The notes beneath the pieces were generated by a model that was given only the letters and a program-made list of their open reading frames with translations, had not been told where the DNA came from and ran no database searches. Below are positions 7,255 to 15,549 of a stretch of 27,972 nucleotides of DNA, piece after piece; within the stretch, counting starts at the first letter, position 1, and every line of letters begins with the position of its first letter. Origin of the DNA: Bacillota bacterium (GTDB lineage: Bacteria; Bacillota; GCA-003054495; Carboxydocellales; JAJZTU01); assembly GCA_021848765.1 (NCBI GenBank), contig JAJZTU010000007.1:1-27972 (forward strand). The letters run 5' to 3'. The translations under genes and the position numbers were made by a program.

Positions 7255-8787
7255 ATGACCGGGAGCAGGCCGAAAAAAGTCATTTTAACCATTATTGATT
7301 CTCTGAACCCACAGGCTCTGGAGTCTTGTTTTCGGCGAGGGCTGGTCCCTGCCCTCCAGTTTCTCAAGGAGAAGGGACAATACTACTCCCGCTGTGTCTC
7401 GGTTTTTCCAACCATGACTCCCACAGCCACCAGCTCTATAGTTACCGGGACCGGGCCTGACTTTCACCAGGTGCCGGGTTTTGTATGGTTTAGCCGGCGG
7501 GAAAAGCGGTTTATCAACTACGGGGCCAGCTTTGGGGCTATTTGGAAATTAGGCCTCCCTACTGTTATCGAAGACCTGCTCTTTAATTTAAATATTAAAC
7601 AGTTGAGTAAAAAGGTGCGCACCATTTATGAGATTTTGGAGGACCATGGCTGGTCCACGGCCGCTATCAATTTTTATATCTTCCGGGGACGCAATGTCTT
7701 TGAGACCAAAATCCCCTTGTTGATGCAGATGCTGACCAGGTTCAAGCTGATCGGAAGGCTGATGGGGCCCAAGCTTCTGGTATTGGGGGAACTCTGCCGC
7801 CCCGCCAGGCTGTTCAAAGATGCCAAGCTCTGGGCGCCGGTAGGCCCCTTTTACAGGTTTGGTGTTAATGACGAGTTTTCCGGGATAATTTCCAGCTATC
7901 TGATTAAGGAGGGAAAACAGCCTGACCTCATGCTGATTTACCTGCCGGACACCGATAGTTACGCCCACAGGCACAAACCTACGGAAATTGAGGAAAGCCT
8001 GATCAAGGCTGACCGGCAGGTGGAAAGGGTCTTAAATGCATATAGCTCCTGGGACAAGGCCCTGGAAGAGAATGTTTTCCTGGTGGCGGGTGATCACTCC
8101 CAGAGCCTGGTGCAGGGTGGAGAAGGGAGCATTATTGACCTCAGGGCGCTGCTGGCCGAATTCAGGCAGGCGAGCCTGGGCAGGCTGGCCATTCAAAAGG
8201 ATATCGCTATCTGCCCTAATGAGCGGATGAGCTACGTCTATATTCTCCGCTGGCGGGAACACCGCCAGGCAGCAATTAAGCAGCGGGTTATTGAGCTCTT
8301 GCGGGAGGACCGGCGCATTGACCAGATAATGTGGAAGGAAAAATCCTCCGGACTGGACAAATATGTGATTAGCAGGGGCGATTCCAGGCTGTGGTTTACC
8401 AGGGGTGGGGGCGGGATTGACGAGTATGGGCAGAGATGGCACTGGGAAGGTGATTTGGCTGCAGTGGACGGGTATGTAGAGGAAAATTCCCTTAAGCTGG
8501 TCTTCCGGGATTACCCGGACTCCTTCAACCGGATCAGTTCTCTTTTAGATTGCTCCCAGGCCGGAGATGTAATCTGTACTGCGAAGCCGGGCTGTGAATT
8601 CGACGGGGAAGGGGCTCCCATTCATCCGGGCACGGGAAGCCACGGATCTCTGCACTGGGAGGATTCCTGTGTTCCGCTGATTATTGCCGGTACTGAGCAA
8701 AAGCTTGAGCAGCCCAGGATTGTGGACTTTGTGCCCTTTATTCTGAAGCACTTTGGGGTGAAACTACCTGACTATCTTAAGAGGTAA
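7255..8787 (+). CDS. Alkaline-phosphatase-superfamily phosphodiesterase/pyrophosphatase
   Basis: 510-residue metal-dependent hydrolase of the type I phosphodiesterase/nucleotide pyrophosphatase fold. Two-metal ligands and nucleophile can be placed: D15 in TIIDSLN, T55 (or T53) in FPTMTPTATSS, D232/D234 and H238 in LPDTDSYAHRH, D280-H281 in VAGDHSQS, and H463 in GTGSHGSLHWED. The N-terminus (MTGSRPKKVILTIID) goes straight into the first strand. No signal peptide or membrane anchor is visible, so it is probably cytoplasmic, unlike many family members. GGGGGGAG precedes ATG 7255. The substrate is unknown. The methyltransferase gene follows 73 bases later and may be co-transcribed. Confidence 0.85.
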   Translation: MTGSRPKKVILTIIDSLNPQALESCFRRGLVPALQFLKEKGQYYSRCVSVFPTMTPTATSSIVTGTGPDFHQVPGFVWFSRREKRFINYGASFGAIWKLGLPTVIEDLLFNLNIKQLSKKVRTIYEILEDHGWSTAAINFYIFRGRNVFETKIPLLMQMLTRFKLIGRLMGPKLLVLGELCRPARLFKDAKLWAPVGPFYRFGVNDEFSGIISSYLIKEGKQPDLMLIYLPDTDSYAHRHKPTEIEESLIKADRQVERVLNAYSSWDKALEENVFLVAGDHSQSLVQGGEGSIIDLRALLAEFRQASLGRLAIQKDIAICPNERMSYVYILRWREHRQAAIKQRVIELLREDRRIDQIMWKEKSSGLDKYVISRGDSRLWFTRGGGGIDEYGQRWHWEGDLAAVDGYVEENSLKLVFRDYPDSFNRISSLLDCSQAGDVICTAKPGCEFDGEGAPIHPGTGSHGSLHWEDSCVPLIIAGTEQKLEQPRIVDFVPFILKHFGVKLPDYLKR

Positions 8788-8860
8788 GTACGGTAAGAGG
8801 AGGTATCCCGGAGCAGGAAGCGGTTTCGCAGGAAGTTGATTTAATCAGGAGGTGGATATT

Positions 8861-9487
8861 ATGGATGAAAAACTGACCGAGACAATCAAAAGAAGGTATA
8901 ACCGGACCGCCTATCTCTTTGACCTTATGGAGCTTATGTCCGCTCCCATGCAGGCCTTGGCCCCGGATAAGGCCAGAAAAAAGCTCTTTGCCAAGGTCAG
9001 GGGCAATGTCCTGGAGGTAGGGGTAGGCACCGGCAAAAACCTGCGCTATTATCCCCCGGATTGTACTGTTACGGCAATTGATTTCAGCCCCAACATGCTG
9101 GCCAGGGCCAAAAAGAAACTGGGTGAAGCCAAAGCGCCCGTTACCCTCCTGGAAATGGATGCCCAGGCAATGACTTTTCCTGACAATACTTTTGATACCG
9201 TAGTTGCTACCTGTGTATTTTGTTCGGTGCCGGATGCTATTTTGGGGCTGCAGGAGATCAAGCGGGTGTGCAAGCCCGATGGCAGGGTGCTGCTTCTGGA
9301 GCATATGCGGTTGGACAAGCCTGTAATCGGTCCGCTGATGGACTCCCTTAATCCCCTGGTGGTTAGATTGGTCGGGGCCAATATTAACCGCCGCACTGTG
9401 GAGAATGTCCGCAAAGCCGGGCTTACTATCATCTCTGTGGAAAACGTAATGGGAGATTTGGTAAAACTCATTGAAGCCCGCCCGTGA
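8861..9487 (+). CDS. Class I SAM-dependent methyltransferase
   Basis: 208-residue UbiE/Methyltransf_11-like enzyme. Motif I is VLEVGVGTGKN (50-60), the acidic strand end is AIDFSPNML, and the post-motif regions are MDAQAMTFPDNTFDTVVATC and PDGRVLLLEHM. The last resembles phospholipid or quinone methyltransferases, but the substrate cannot be told. The start is ATG 8861: AGGAGG (8847-8852) is 8 bases before it. An in-frame GTG at 8852 overlaps that ribosome site and is rejected. It ends convergent to lgt, with the lgt terminator in the 63-base gap. Confidence 0.88.
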   Translation: MDEKLTETIKRRYNRTAYLFDLMELMSAPMQALAPDKARKKLFAKVRGNVLEVGVGTGKNLRYYPPDCTVTAIDFSPNMLARAKKKLGEAKAPVTLLEMDAQAMTFPDNTFDTVVATCVFCSVPDAILGLQEIKRVCKPDGRVLLLEHMRLDKPVIGPLMDSLNPLVVRLVGANINRRTVENVRKAGLTIISVENVMGDLVKLIEARP

Positions 9488-9513
9488 TCAGGCAAACTTA
9501 GCTTGTGCCGCGC

Positions 9514-9541
9514 AAAAAAAAGTCCGGCTACCCGGAGCCGG
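9514..9541 (-). terminator. Rho-independent terminator of lgt
   Basis: The minus strand reads CCGGCT, CCGGGT loop, AGCCGG (9524-9541), then AC and eight T (9514-9521). It lies 9 bases after the lgt stop codon. A wider arm pair, AGTCCG (9521-9526) with CGGACT (9547-9552), could form an alternative outer stem. Confidence 0.85.
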
Positions 9542-9550
9542 TCCTGCGGA

Positions 9551-10318
9551 CTATTGGCGCTGTGTGTGGCCTTGATGAACGCGCCGCCAAAGGGACCTGC
9601 GCCAGCCCAGCAGGGCGCAGGCAGCAAAAACGGTTGCCAGGCTGACCACCTGGGCGGTCCGGAAGGGCCCTAGCATCAGGCTGTCTGTCCGCAAGCCCTC
9701 TACAAAGAAACGGCCTACAGAGTAAAGGCTCAGGTAGACCAGAAAAAGCTGTCCCTTTGGTCCCGGGACTTTTTTTCTGAACACCAGCAGCAGCCCAAAG
9801 ACCAGCAGGTCCCACAGGGATTCGTAGAGGAAGGTAGGGTGCCGGTAAACTCCTGCGATGTTCATAGCCCAGGGGAGGTTGGTAGGGTACCCATAGGCCT
9901 CCTGGTTAAAGAAATTACCCCAGCGGCCGATGGCTTGACCCAGAATAAAGCTGGGAGCGGTGATATCGGCTAACTGCCAAAAGTTCAGGTCATATTTACG
10001 GGCATATAGATACCCTGTTATAACAGCGGTGATCAGGGCGCCATGGATGGCCAATCCGCCGTGCCAGATCTTGAGGATTTCCAGAGGGTCGGCAGCGTAG
10101 TCCCGCCAATTGAAGGCAACATAGTAAAGCCGGGCCCCCATCCAGGAAAGGGGAGCAGCAATAAGGATAAGGTTTAGCAGGTGGTCTTCATCCACATTTT
10201 CCCGCCTGGCAGCACGCACAGCCAACACCGTACCGGCGGACAGGGCTACAGCCATAAGAATACCATACCAACGGATTGTGAGCGGGCCGATTTGAAAAGC
10301 TATGGGACTGATGTTCAT
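9551..10318 (-). CDS. lgt: Prolipoprotein diacylglyceryl transferase
   Basis: Integral membrane enzyme that moves diacylglycerol from phosphatidylglycerol to the lipobox cysteine of prolipoproteins. At 255 residues with about seven membrane segments, its length is normal. Signatures are IRWYGILMA near the N-terminus, WHGGLAIHGAL (85-95), the hallmark GRWGNFFNQEAYG (131-143) with its essential arginine, RHPTFLYES and GRFFVEGLRTD. ATG 10318 has AAGGAGG close upstream. It follows rqcH by 15 bases on the same strand and is clearly the second gene of that operon; a terminator follows directly. Confidence 0.97.
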   Translation of the reverse strand: MNISPIAFQIGPLTIRWYGILMAVALSAGTVLAVRAARRENVDEDHLLNLILIAAPLSWMGARLYYVAFNWRDYAADPLEILKIWHGGLAIHGALITAVITGYLYARKYDLNFWQLADITAPSFILGQAIGRWGNFFNQEAYGYPTNLPWAMNIAGVYRHPTFLYESLWDLLVFGLLLVFRKKVPGPKGQLFLVYLSLYSVGRFFVEGLRTDSLMLGPFRTAQVVSLATVFAACALLGWRRSLWRRVHQGHTQRQ

Positions 10319-10333
10319 GATAACCTCCTTGGT

Positions 10334-12208
10334 TTAGGGTTTAAGGCTCCTGATTAAGGCCTCATCAGGGGTGACATACAGGGTTTTTTGCTGGTCATAG
10401 ATGACCATGCCCGGCTTAGCCCCCCGGGGTTTGCGGACGTGTTTTCTCAAGGTGTAGTCTACCGGTACCTGCCCGGAGTGGCGGGCCTGGCTGAAATAGG
10501 CGGCCAGTTGGGCTGCCTCCCGAAGGGCGGTTTCCGGAATTTCCTCCATGCCATGGCTGCGGATAATGACATGGGAGCCGGGCAGGTCCTTGACATGCAG
10601 CCACAGGTCTTCGGGGCGGGCCATTTTTAGGGTCAGGTAGTCATTTTGACGGTTATTTTTACCCACCAGGACAGTGCAGCCGCCTGAGACCCGGAATTCC
10701 ATAGGGACCGGGGTTTCCGCCGGCAGACCTCCTTTGGAGCCGCCCTTTACTGCCCCTCTGGCGGCACCTTTAGCGCCTCCTTTTACCGCTTTATTCAATC
10801 CTCCCTTAACGGCTCCTTTAGCGGGACTTTTGGTCCCTCTGGCAGCCCCTTTGGCTACCCCCTTAATATACCCTTCTTCTCCCAGTTCAATTTTGATTTC
10901 TCCCAGTTCCTCCCGGGAGGTGGCCTGGTTGATACTGGAACGCACGCTTTCCAGATAGCGAAGTTCTTCCAGAATCTTTTCCCGCTGCTCTTTGGCTATT
11001 TGGGCGCTGTTTTTGCTTTTGGTGTATTTCTTATAAAAGTACTGGACCTGTTGGGAAGGGGTTAGCTGGAGGTCCAGGGGAATATCAATTTCCGCACCTT
11101 CGGGGTCATAGTAGTTGGTTACGGTAATGGACGGCATTCCTTTGCTCAATAGATGCATGTTGGCGGTCAGGAGTTCTCCGTATAGTTTGTAGGTTTCTGC
11201 TTCCCGGGCATCCACCAGGACCTCGTCCTGGAGGGCCAGCTTTTTTTCCAGCCTGGAGAGTTCAGCGTCCACTACCTGCCCGAGGTGGTGTTTTTGCTGC
11301 CTGATGCTTTCCAGTAGCTGCCGCTCACTGAAGTACCGGTCCAAAAGCCGGTTCATGGCGCCGTGTTCCTTAGGCAGAGGATGGTATTGCTCCAGGTCTA
11401 AAGCGGAGAAGGCCTGAGCCAGCCCCTCGGAATCGCGGACCAGGGTAGGGCTGAAGCTGCCTGTGGCCAGCATTTCCCGGATTTTGCACAGGGTCAGCCA
11501 AATCTGCTGAAATTCGTACTGGCCGCACTGGTCCACCACCAGCTCCTCGGAAAGGCCGCTCTGGACCAGGATTTCCCGGCAGCTCTCCGGACTCAGGCCA
11601 TCTAAATACTGGAGCAAAACTTTGGACACCCTGGATTCGACAGGAGCGGCTAACAACAGTTCCTGCAGGGTATCCAGGTCTAAGGCTGCAGGGTGGTACT
11701 TTTCCTGGGACGGCGGCGGTATGTATTCCCTTCCGGGGAGGACTTCCCGGTGGCGGCTGGTAGCATGGGTATATCTTTTGATCCCGTCCAGGATGGTATT
11801 CGTGTCAGGGTCCAGGAGAATAATATTACTGTGTTTGCCCATGATTTCCGCTACCAGCACTTTCTCAGCCAGGCAGCCCAGCTCATCATAGGCTTCGATA
11901 TAAAGCTTTAAAACCCGCTCCAGGCCGGGCTGCTCCACCCGGGTAATTTTTCCGCCCTCCAGGTATTTGCGCAGAATCATGCAAAACATGGGAGGGGACT
12001 GGGGGTTTTCTTTTTGCACTGAAGTGAGGTGCACCCTGGCCCGCTGGGCATGGGCGGAGAGCGCCAGCTTCTCGTTTTCGCCCTGGGTCCTGATGTGGAG
12101 GACAATTTCTTCTTTTTCCGGCTGATATATTTTGTTAATCCGGCCGCCTAACAGTTTTTGTTCCAGTTCCTGGCGGACTGCCGCCAGGACAAGACCGTCA
12201 AATGCCAT
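10334..12208 (-). CDS. rqcH: Ribosome quality-control factor RqcH (NFACT/FbpA family)
   Basis: 624 residues: NFACT-N domain from 1, then helix-hairpin-helix and coiled-coil parts (about 290-445), then NFACT-R (about 500-620; WLHVKDLPGSHVII). It is related to B. subtilis RqcH and eukaryotic Rqc2/NEMF. Known role: it binds stalled 50S-peptidyl-tRNA complexes and adds C-terminal alanine tails that mark nascent chains for degradation. Older names call it a fibronectin-binding protein. Two oddities: the D-R pair needed by B. subtilis RqcH (97-98) is E97-R98 here, and residues 449-494 are a Lys/Gly/Ala repeat linker with 10 Lys, 2 Arg and no acidic residue. ATG 12208 has GGAGG 11 bases upstream. 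It is the first gene of rqcH-lgt. Confidence 0.95.
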   Translation of the reverse strand: MAFDGLVLAAVRQELEQKLLGGRINKIYQPEKEEIVLHIRTQGENEKLALSAHAQRARVHLTSVQKENPQSPPMFCMILRKYLEGGKITRVEQPGLERVLKLYIEAYDELGCLAEKVLVAEIMGKHSNIILLDPDTNTILDGIKRYTHATSRHREVLPGREYIPPPSQEKYHPAALDLDTLQELLLAAPVESRVSKVLLQYLDGLSPESCREILVQSGLSEELVVDQCGQYEFQQIWLTLCKIREMLATGSFSPTLVRDSEGLAQAFSALDLEQYHPLPKEHGAMNRLLDRYFSERQLLESIRQQKHHLGQVVDAELSRLEKKLALQDEVLVDAREAETYKLYGELLTANMHLLSKGMPSITVTNYYDPEGAEIDIPLDLQLTPSQQVQYFYKKYTKSKNSAQIAKEQREKILEELRYLESVRSSINQATSREELGEIKIELGEEGYIKGVAKGAARGTKSPAKGAVKGGLNKAVKGGAKGAARGAVKGGSKGGLPAETPVPMEFRVSGGCTVLVGKNNRQNDYLTLKMARPEDLWLHVKDLPGSHVIIRSHGMEEIPETALREAAQLAAYFSQARHSGQVPVDYTLRKHVRKPRGAKPGMVIYDQQKTLYVTPDEALIRSLKP

Positions 12209-12371
12209 AAGTTGTCATACCTCCATCGTAAGCCAATTATTACACCGCCGTAAGCCAATTGTTACACCGCTGCTCCACTACTATTGTATACAATTTTTCA
12301 GCCTATGCAAAATGGTTGCAAAATCAGACTCATTATTATAAGATATTTACCAAGCAAAGGAGGAAATATTT
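12209..12371. promoter_or_regulatory. Divergent rqcH / dapF control region
   Basis: Plus strand: TTGCAA (12316-12321), 17 bases, TAAGAT (12339-12344) is a fair promoter for dapF. Minus strand: TACAAT (12283-12288) is a good -10 for rqcH, with only a weak -35 (TTTGCA, 17 bases before). ATTGTATACAAT at 12283-12294 is a perfect 12-bp palindrome covering that -10. Downstream of the rqcH start are two 22-bp tandem repeats, listed separately. Confidence 0.45.
12227..12270. repeat. Two tandem 22-bp operator-like repeats
   Basis: Units 12227-12248 and 12249-12270 abut and differ at one base. Each contains GTAA-N8-TTAC (GTAAGCCAATTATTAC and GTAAGCCAATTGTTAC), an inverted repeat of the kind bound by dimeric regulators. 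The centres are 22 bp apart, so both would face the same side of the helix. They lie between the likely rqcH start and its ribosome binding site. Confidence 0.75.
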
Positions 12372-13214
12372 ATGCATTTTACCAAGGTACACGGGCTTGG
12401 CAACGATTTTGTCCTGGTCAACTGTCTGGAAGAAAAAAACCTGCCTGATTACGCAAAACTGGCCAAGGCCGTTTGTGACAGGAACTTCGGAGTGGGAGCA
12501 GACGGGCTGGTGCTGATTCTGCCTGCGGAGATGCCCGGAGCGGATATAAAAATGCGTATTTTCAACTCTGATGGCAGCGAGCCGGAGATGTGCGGCAATG
12601 CTATTCGTTGTTTTGGAAAATATGTATATGAAAAGGGGATTGTGCCAAAGACTACGATTAATGTAGAAACCTTAGGCGGGATGCGCATTCCCCAGCTGAT
12701 CCTGGAGAACGGCATGGTTACCGGGGTTAGGGTGGATATGGGAGAACCCCAACTGGAACGGGCCTTAATCCCTATGGAGGGCCCGGAGGGACGGGTAATC
12801 AATGAAACAATTAAGGTTGACGGCAGGGAATTTGCTGTGACCTGTATTTCCATGGGCAATCCCCACTGCATTACCTTCGTGGACAAGATTGCTGAACAAG
12901 AGGTCCGGGAATGGGGCCCTAAACTGGAGACCCACCCCTTATTCCCCAGGAAGACCAATGTGGAGTTTGTCCAAGTGCTTTCCCCCACTGAAGTCAATAT
13001 GCAGGTATGGGAGCGGGGAGCCGGCCCGACCCTGGCCTGTGGCACCGGAGCCTGCGGGACCGCAGTGGCCGCTGCCCTGAATAACAAAACCGGCCGCAAG
13101 GTAACAGTCCGCCTGGCCGGCGGAGACCTGTTAATCGAGTGGGCTGATGACAACCATGTTTATATGACCGGGCCCGCAACCGAAGTTTTTGAGGGTGAGT
13201 ATTTCCTGAAATAA
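12372..13214 (+). CDS. dapF: Diaminopimelate epimerase
   Basis: Cofactor-free epimerase turning LL- into meso-diaminopimelate for peptidoglycan and lysine. At 280 residues its length is typical. The two catalytic cysteines are C74 in PEMCGNAIRC and C223 in LACGTGACGTA. Other signatures are MHFTKVHGLGNDFVLV at the N-terminus, NRNFGVGADGLVLI-like text at 37-50, IFNSDGSE and MGNPHCITF. ATG 12372 is preceded by AAAGGAGG. It is 21 bases upstream of dapL, so the two last steps to meso-DAP are co-transcribed. It diverges from rqcH. Confidence 0.97.
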   Translation: MHFTKVHGLGNDFVLVNCLEEKNLPDYAKLAKAVCDRNFGVGADGLVLILPAEMPGADIKMRIFNSDGSEPEMCGNAIRCFGKYVYEKGIVPKTTINVETLGGMRIPQLILENGMVTGVRVDMGEPQLERALIPMEGPEGRVINETIKVDGREFAVTCISMGNPHCITFVDKIAEQEVREWGPKLETHPLFPRKTNVEFVQVLSPTEVNMQVWERGAGPTLACGTGACGTAVAAALNNKTGRKVTVRLAGGDLLIEWADDNHVYMTGPATEVFEGEYFLK

Positions 13215-13235
13215 AAAAGTGAAGGAGGAAGAATC

Positions 13236-14411
13236 TTGCTTCAAGAAGCGAAAAGAATTCAACAATTGCCCCCTTACCTGTTTGCCCGGATTGAGCAGAG
13301 GATTGCTCAGGCCAAAGAAGACGGAGTGGATGTAATCAGCCTGGGAATAGGCGACCCTGACCGTCCCACTCCTAAACACATTATTGACAAGGCTGCCGGG
13401 CAGCTCTACAATTCCGAAAACCACCAGTATCCCTCATCTGTAGGTATGTTGAGCTTCCGCCAGGCGGTTGCCCAGTATTATAAAAACCGGTTCAATGTGG
13501 AATTGGATGCCAAGTCCGAGGTGGTTACCCTCATTGGCTCCAAAGAAGGTATCGCCCATATTTCCTGGTGCTACCTCGACCCCGGTGACATTTCCCTGGT
13601 CCCCGATCCCGGCTACCCCGTATACGGGACCGGCTCGGCCCTGGCCGGAGCACAACCCTACATAATGCCCTTGAAAGCGGAAAACAAGTTCCTGCCCGAC
13701 CTGGATGCCATTCCTGAGGATGTGGCCAAAAAGGCTAAACTCATGTTCCTGAACTATCCCAACAACCCCACCGGGGCTATTGCCAGCCTTGATTTCTATA
13801 AAAAGGTTGTAGACTTTGCTAAAAAATACGATATCCTGGTTTGCCATGACTCCGCTTATCAGGACCTCTCCTTTGACGGCTACCTGGCTCCCAGCTTCCT
13901 GGAAGTCCCGGGCGCCAAGGAAATCGGAATTGAGTTTGGTTCCTGCTCCAAGCCCTATAACATGACCGGTTGGCGGATTGGTTGGGCTGCAGGTAATCCC
14001 CAGGCCATTAATGCTCTGGGCCGCCTGAAATCCAACCTGGATTCCGGCCAGTTTCAGGCCATCCAGTATGCAGGTATTGCTGCTCTAACCGGACCCCAGG
14101 ACAGTGTGAAGGAAATCAGCAAAGTCTACCAGGAGCGGCGGGATATTGTGGTCAACGGACTAAACAGCATGGGCTGGAAGCTGGAAGCTCCCAAGTCTAC
14201 CATTTACGTCTGGGCCCCTGTTCCCAAGGGGTATGATTCCATCTCTTTTGCGGAGTATGTGTTCGAAAAGTCCGGGGTAGTGGTTACTCCAGGCAATGGT
14301 TATGGTGAGCATGGTGAAGGCTTCTTCAGGATTTCCCTCTGCATTGAGCAGGAGCGGATTCAGGAAGCCCTGGAACGGATTAAGCAGAATATCGGTAAGG
14401 TGGAGTTTTAA
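13236..14411 (+). CDS. dapL: LL-diaminopimelate aminotransferase
   Basis: PLP enzyme converting tetrahydrodipicolinate directly to LL-diaminopimelate, the one-step aminotransferase route found in many anaerobes. 391 residues, class I fold: SLGIGDPDRPTP (35-46), NYPNNPTGA (173-181) and the PLP lysine K239 in GSCSKPYNMTGWRIGW. The gene pairing with dapF makes this role much more likely than a generic aspartate aminotransferase. It uses a TTG start with AAGGAGGAA 5 bases before it. A terminator follows. Confidence 0.93.
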   Translation: MLQEAKRIQQLPPYLFARIEQRIAQAKEDGVDVISLGIGDPDRPTPKHIIDKAAGQLYNSENHQYPSSVGMLSFRQAVAQYYKNRFNVELDAKSEVVTLIGSKEGIAHISWCYLDPGDISLVPDPGYPVYGTGSALAGAQPYIMPLKAENKFLPDLDAIPEDVAKKAKLMFLNYPNNPTGAIASLDFYKKVVDFAKKYDILVCHDSAYQDLSFDGYLAPSFLEVPGAKEIGIEFGSCSKPYNMTGWRIGWAAGNPQAINALGRLKSNLDSGQFQAIQYAGIAALTGPQDSVKEISKVYQERRDIVVNGLNSMGWKLEAPKSTIYVWAPVPKGYDSISFAEYVFEKSGVVVTPGNGYGEHGEGFFRISLCIEQERIQEALERIKQNIGKVEF

Positions 14412-14439
14412 ACCATACCCCCTGCTCAGCCATGGCAAG

Positions 14440-14471
14440 AGAGAGTCCCCGGAAGCGGGATTCTCTTTTAT
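14440..14471 (+). terminator. Rho-independent terminator after dapL
   Basis: AGAGAGTCCC (14440-14449) pairs with GGGATTCTCT (14457-14466) including one G-U pair. T residues follow (14466-14469, then ATT). It closes dapF-dapL. Confidence 0.75.
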
Positions 14472-14607
14472 TACTTAAATAGCTAAATTCTCAAGAAAAG
14501 GCGGGAGAAAATGAATTTGCCCAAAGGATTTTCGTTTTTTGAGTCGAAATATTATTTTTATAATTCTTGTTGCCTATACTAGGAGGGAAAGCACTGGAGA
14601 TTGGGTG

Positions 14608-15495
14608 GTGAAATTATTGGTACGAAGTATGACCGGCTACGGCCGCGGAGAGCATGAGGGGGCGGGAAAACGGTTTACCGTGGAGATGAGGTCAGTGAAT
14701 CATCGCTTTGCCGAGGTGGTATTCCGTCAGCCCAAGCAGTTGGCTCCCCTGGAGGACCGTGCCCGGAAATTGATGCTGGAGACGGTGTCCAGAGGCCGGG
14801 TGGATGTATTTGTTTCCCTGGAGGAGCAAGGGGAAGGCGCTAAAGTGGTGAAAGTTGACAAAGCCCTGGCCTTGGCGTATTATAATGCATTGAAGGAAAT
14901 GGCAGACGTGGTTGGCAGCCCGGAAGTGGTGGATTATACCCTCATTCCCAGGTATCCTGATGTCATCACTGTTGAACGGGCAGAGGATGACCTGGAGGAG
15001 CTCTGGGCAGTCTATAAAGGCGCTTTGGAAAAAGCCCTGCAGCAATTGGTAATCATGCGGGGCAGAGAAGGAGAAAAACTTAAGCAGGATCTGCTCCAGA
15101 GGGCGCTCAATATTGAGAATTGGACCAAGGGCATCTCGGAAAGGGCTCCCCTGGTAGTGAATGAGTACCGGGAAAAGTTACTGCAAAGGATTCAGAGTTA
15201 CCTGGCCGATATCAACCTGGATGAAGCAAGGTTGGCTACAGAGGTGGCAATCTTCGCCGACCGCTGCAGCATTGCTGAGGAGCTGGTCCGCCTGGCCAGT
15301 CATCTTGAACAGCTCAGACAGAGTTTGGAACTGTCAGAACCGGTGGGCAGGAAACTGGATTTCCTGGTTCAGGAAATGAACAGGGAGGCTAATACCATTG
15401 GCTCTAAGGCCAATGATTTGACCATAACCAATCTGGTCGTAAATATTAAGAGCGAAATTGAAAAAATCCGGGAACAGGTTCAGAATGTTGAGTGA
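14608..15495 (+). CDS. YicC-family endoribonuclease
   Basis: YicC/YloC-family protein, 295 residues from GTG 14608. Signatures are RSMTGYGRGE at the N-terminus, EMRSVNHRFAEV, and the C-terminal part with GRKLDFLVQEMNREANTIGSK. The family comprises stress- or stationary-phase-linked endoribonucleases in E. coli and B. subtilis. The start is chosen because GGAG lies 8 bases before this GTG and the family usually begins a few residues before SMTGYGR. The frame extends to a TTG at 14539 in AT-rich promoter-like DNA and should not be used. A perfect TATAAT (14559-14564) upstream may be its -10. It is first gene of the remA-gmk-rpoZ-coaBC-metK cluster. Confidence 0.92.
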   Translation: MKLLVRSMTGYGRGEHEGAGKRFTVEMRSVNHRFAEVVFRQPKQLAPLEDRARKLMLETVSRGRVDVFVSLEEQGEGAKVVKVDKALALAYYNALKEMADVVGSPEVVDYTLIPRYPDVITVERAEDDLEELWAVYKGALEKALQQLVIMRGREGEKLKQDLLQRALNIENWTKGISERAPLVVNEYREKLLQRIQSYLADINLDEARLATEVAIFADRCSIAEELVRLASHLEQLRQSLELSEPVGRKLDFLVQEMNREANTIGSKANDLTITNLVVNIKSEIEKIREQVQNVE

Positions 15496-15549
15496 TTAAT
15501 GTAGAGGATTAACAGAACGTGGAGTAGTAATTATGAAGGGGGATTTATT

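Noticed and set aside
9049..9627. 192-codon minus-strand frame across the methyltransferase end and the lgt terminator
   Set aside because: Runs through the methyltransferase motifs and a terminator; no family character.
10674..10958. Proline/alanine-rich plus-strand frame
   Set aside because: It is the reverse reading of the RqcH Lys/Gly/Ala linker.
12449..13153. 234-codon open frame on the minus strand inside dapF
   Set aside because: Shadow of dapF, whose catalytic motifs prove the plus strand is coding.
14539..14607. Upstream extension of yicC from a TTG
   Set aside because: No ribosome site, AT-rich promoter-like DNA containing TATAAT, and residues unlike the family's N-terminus.
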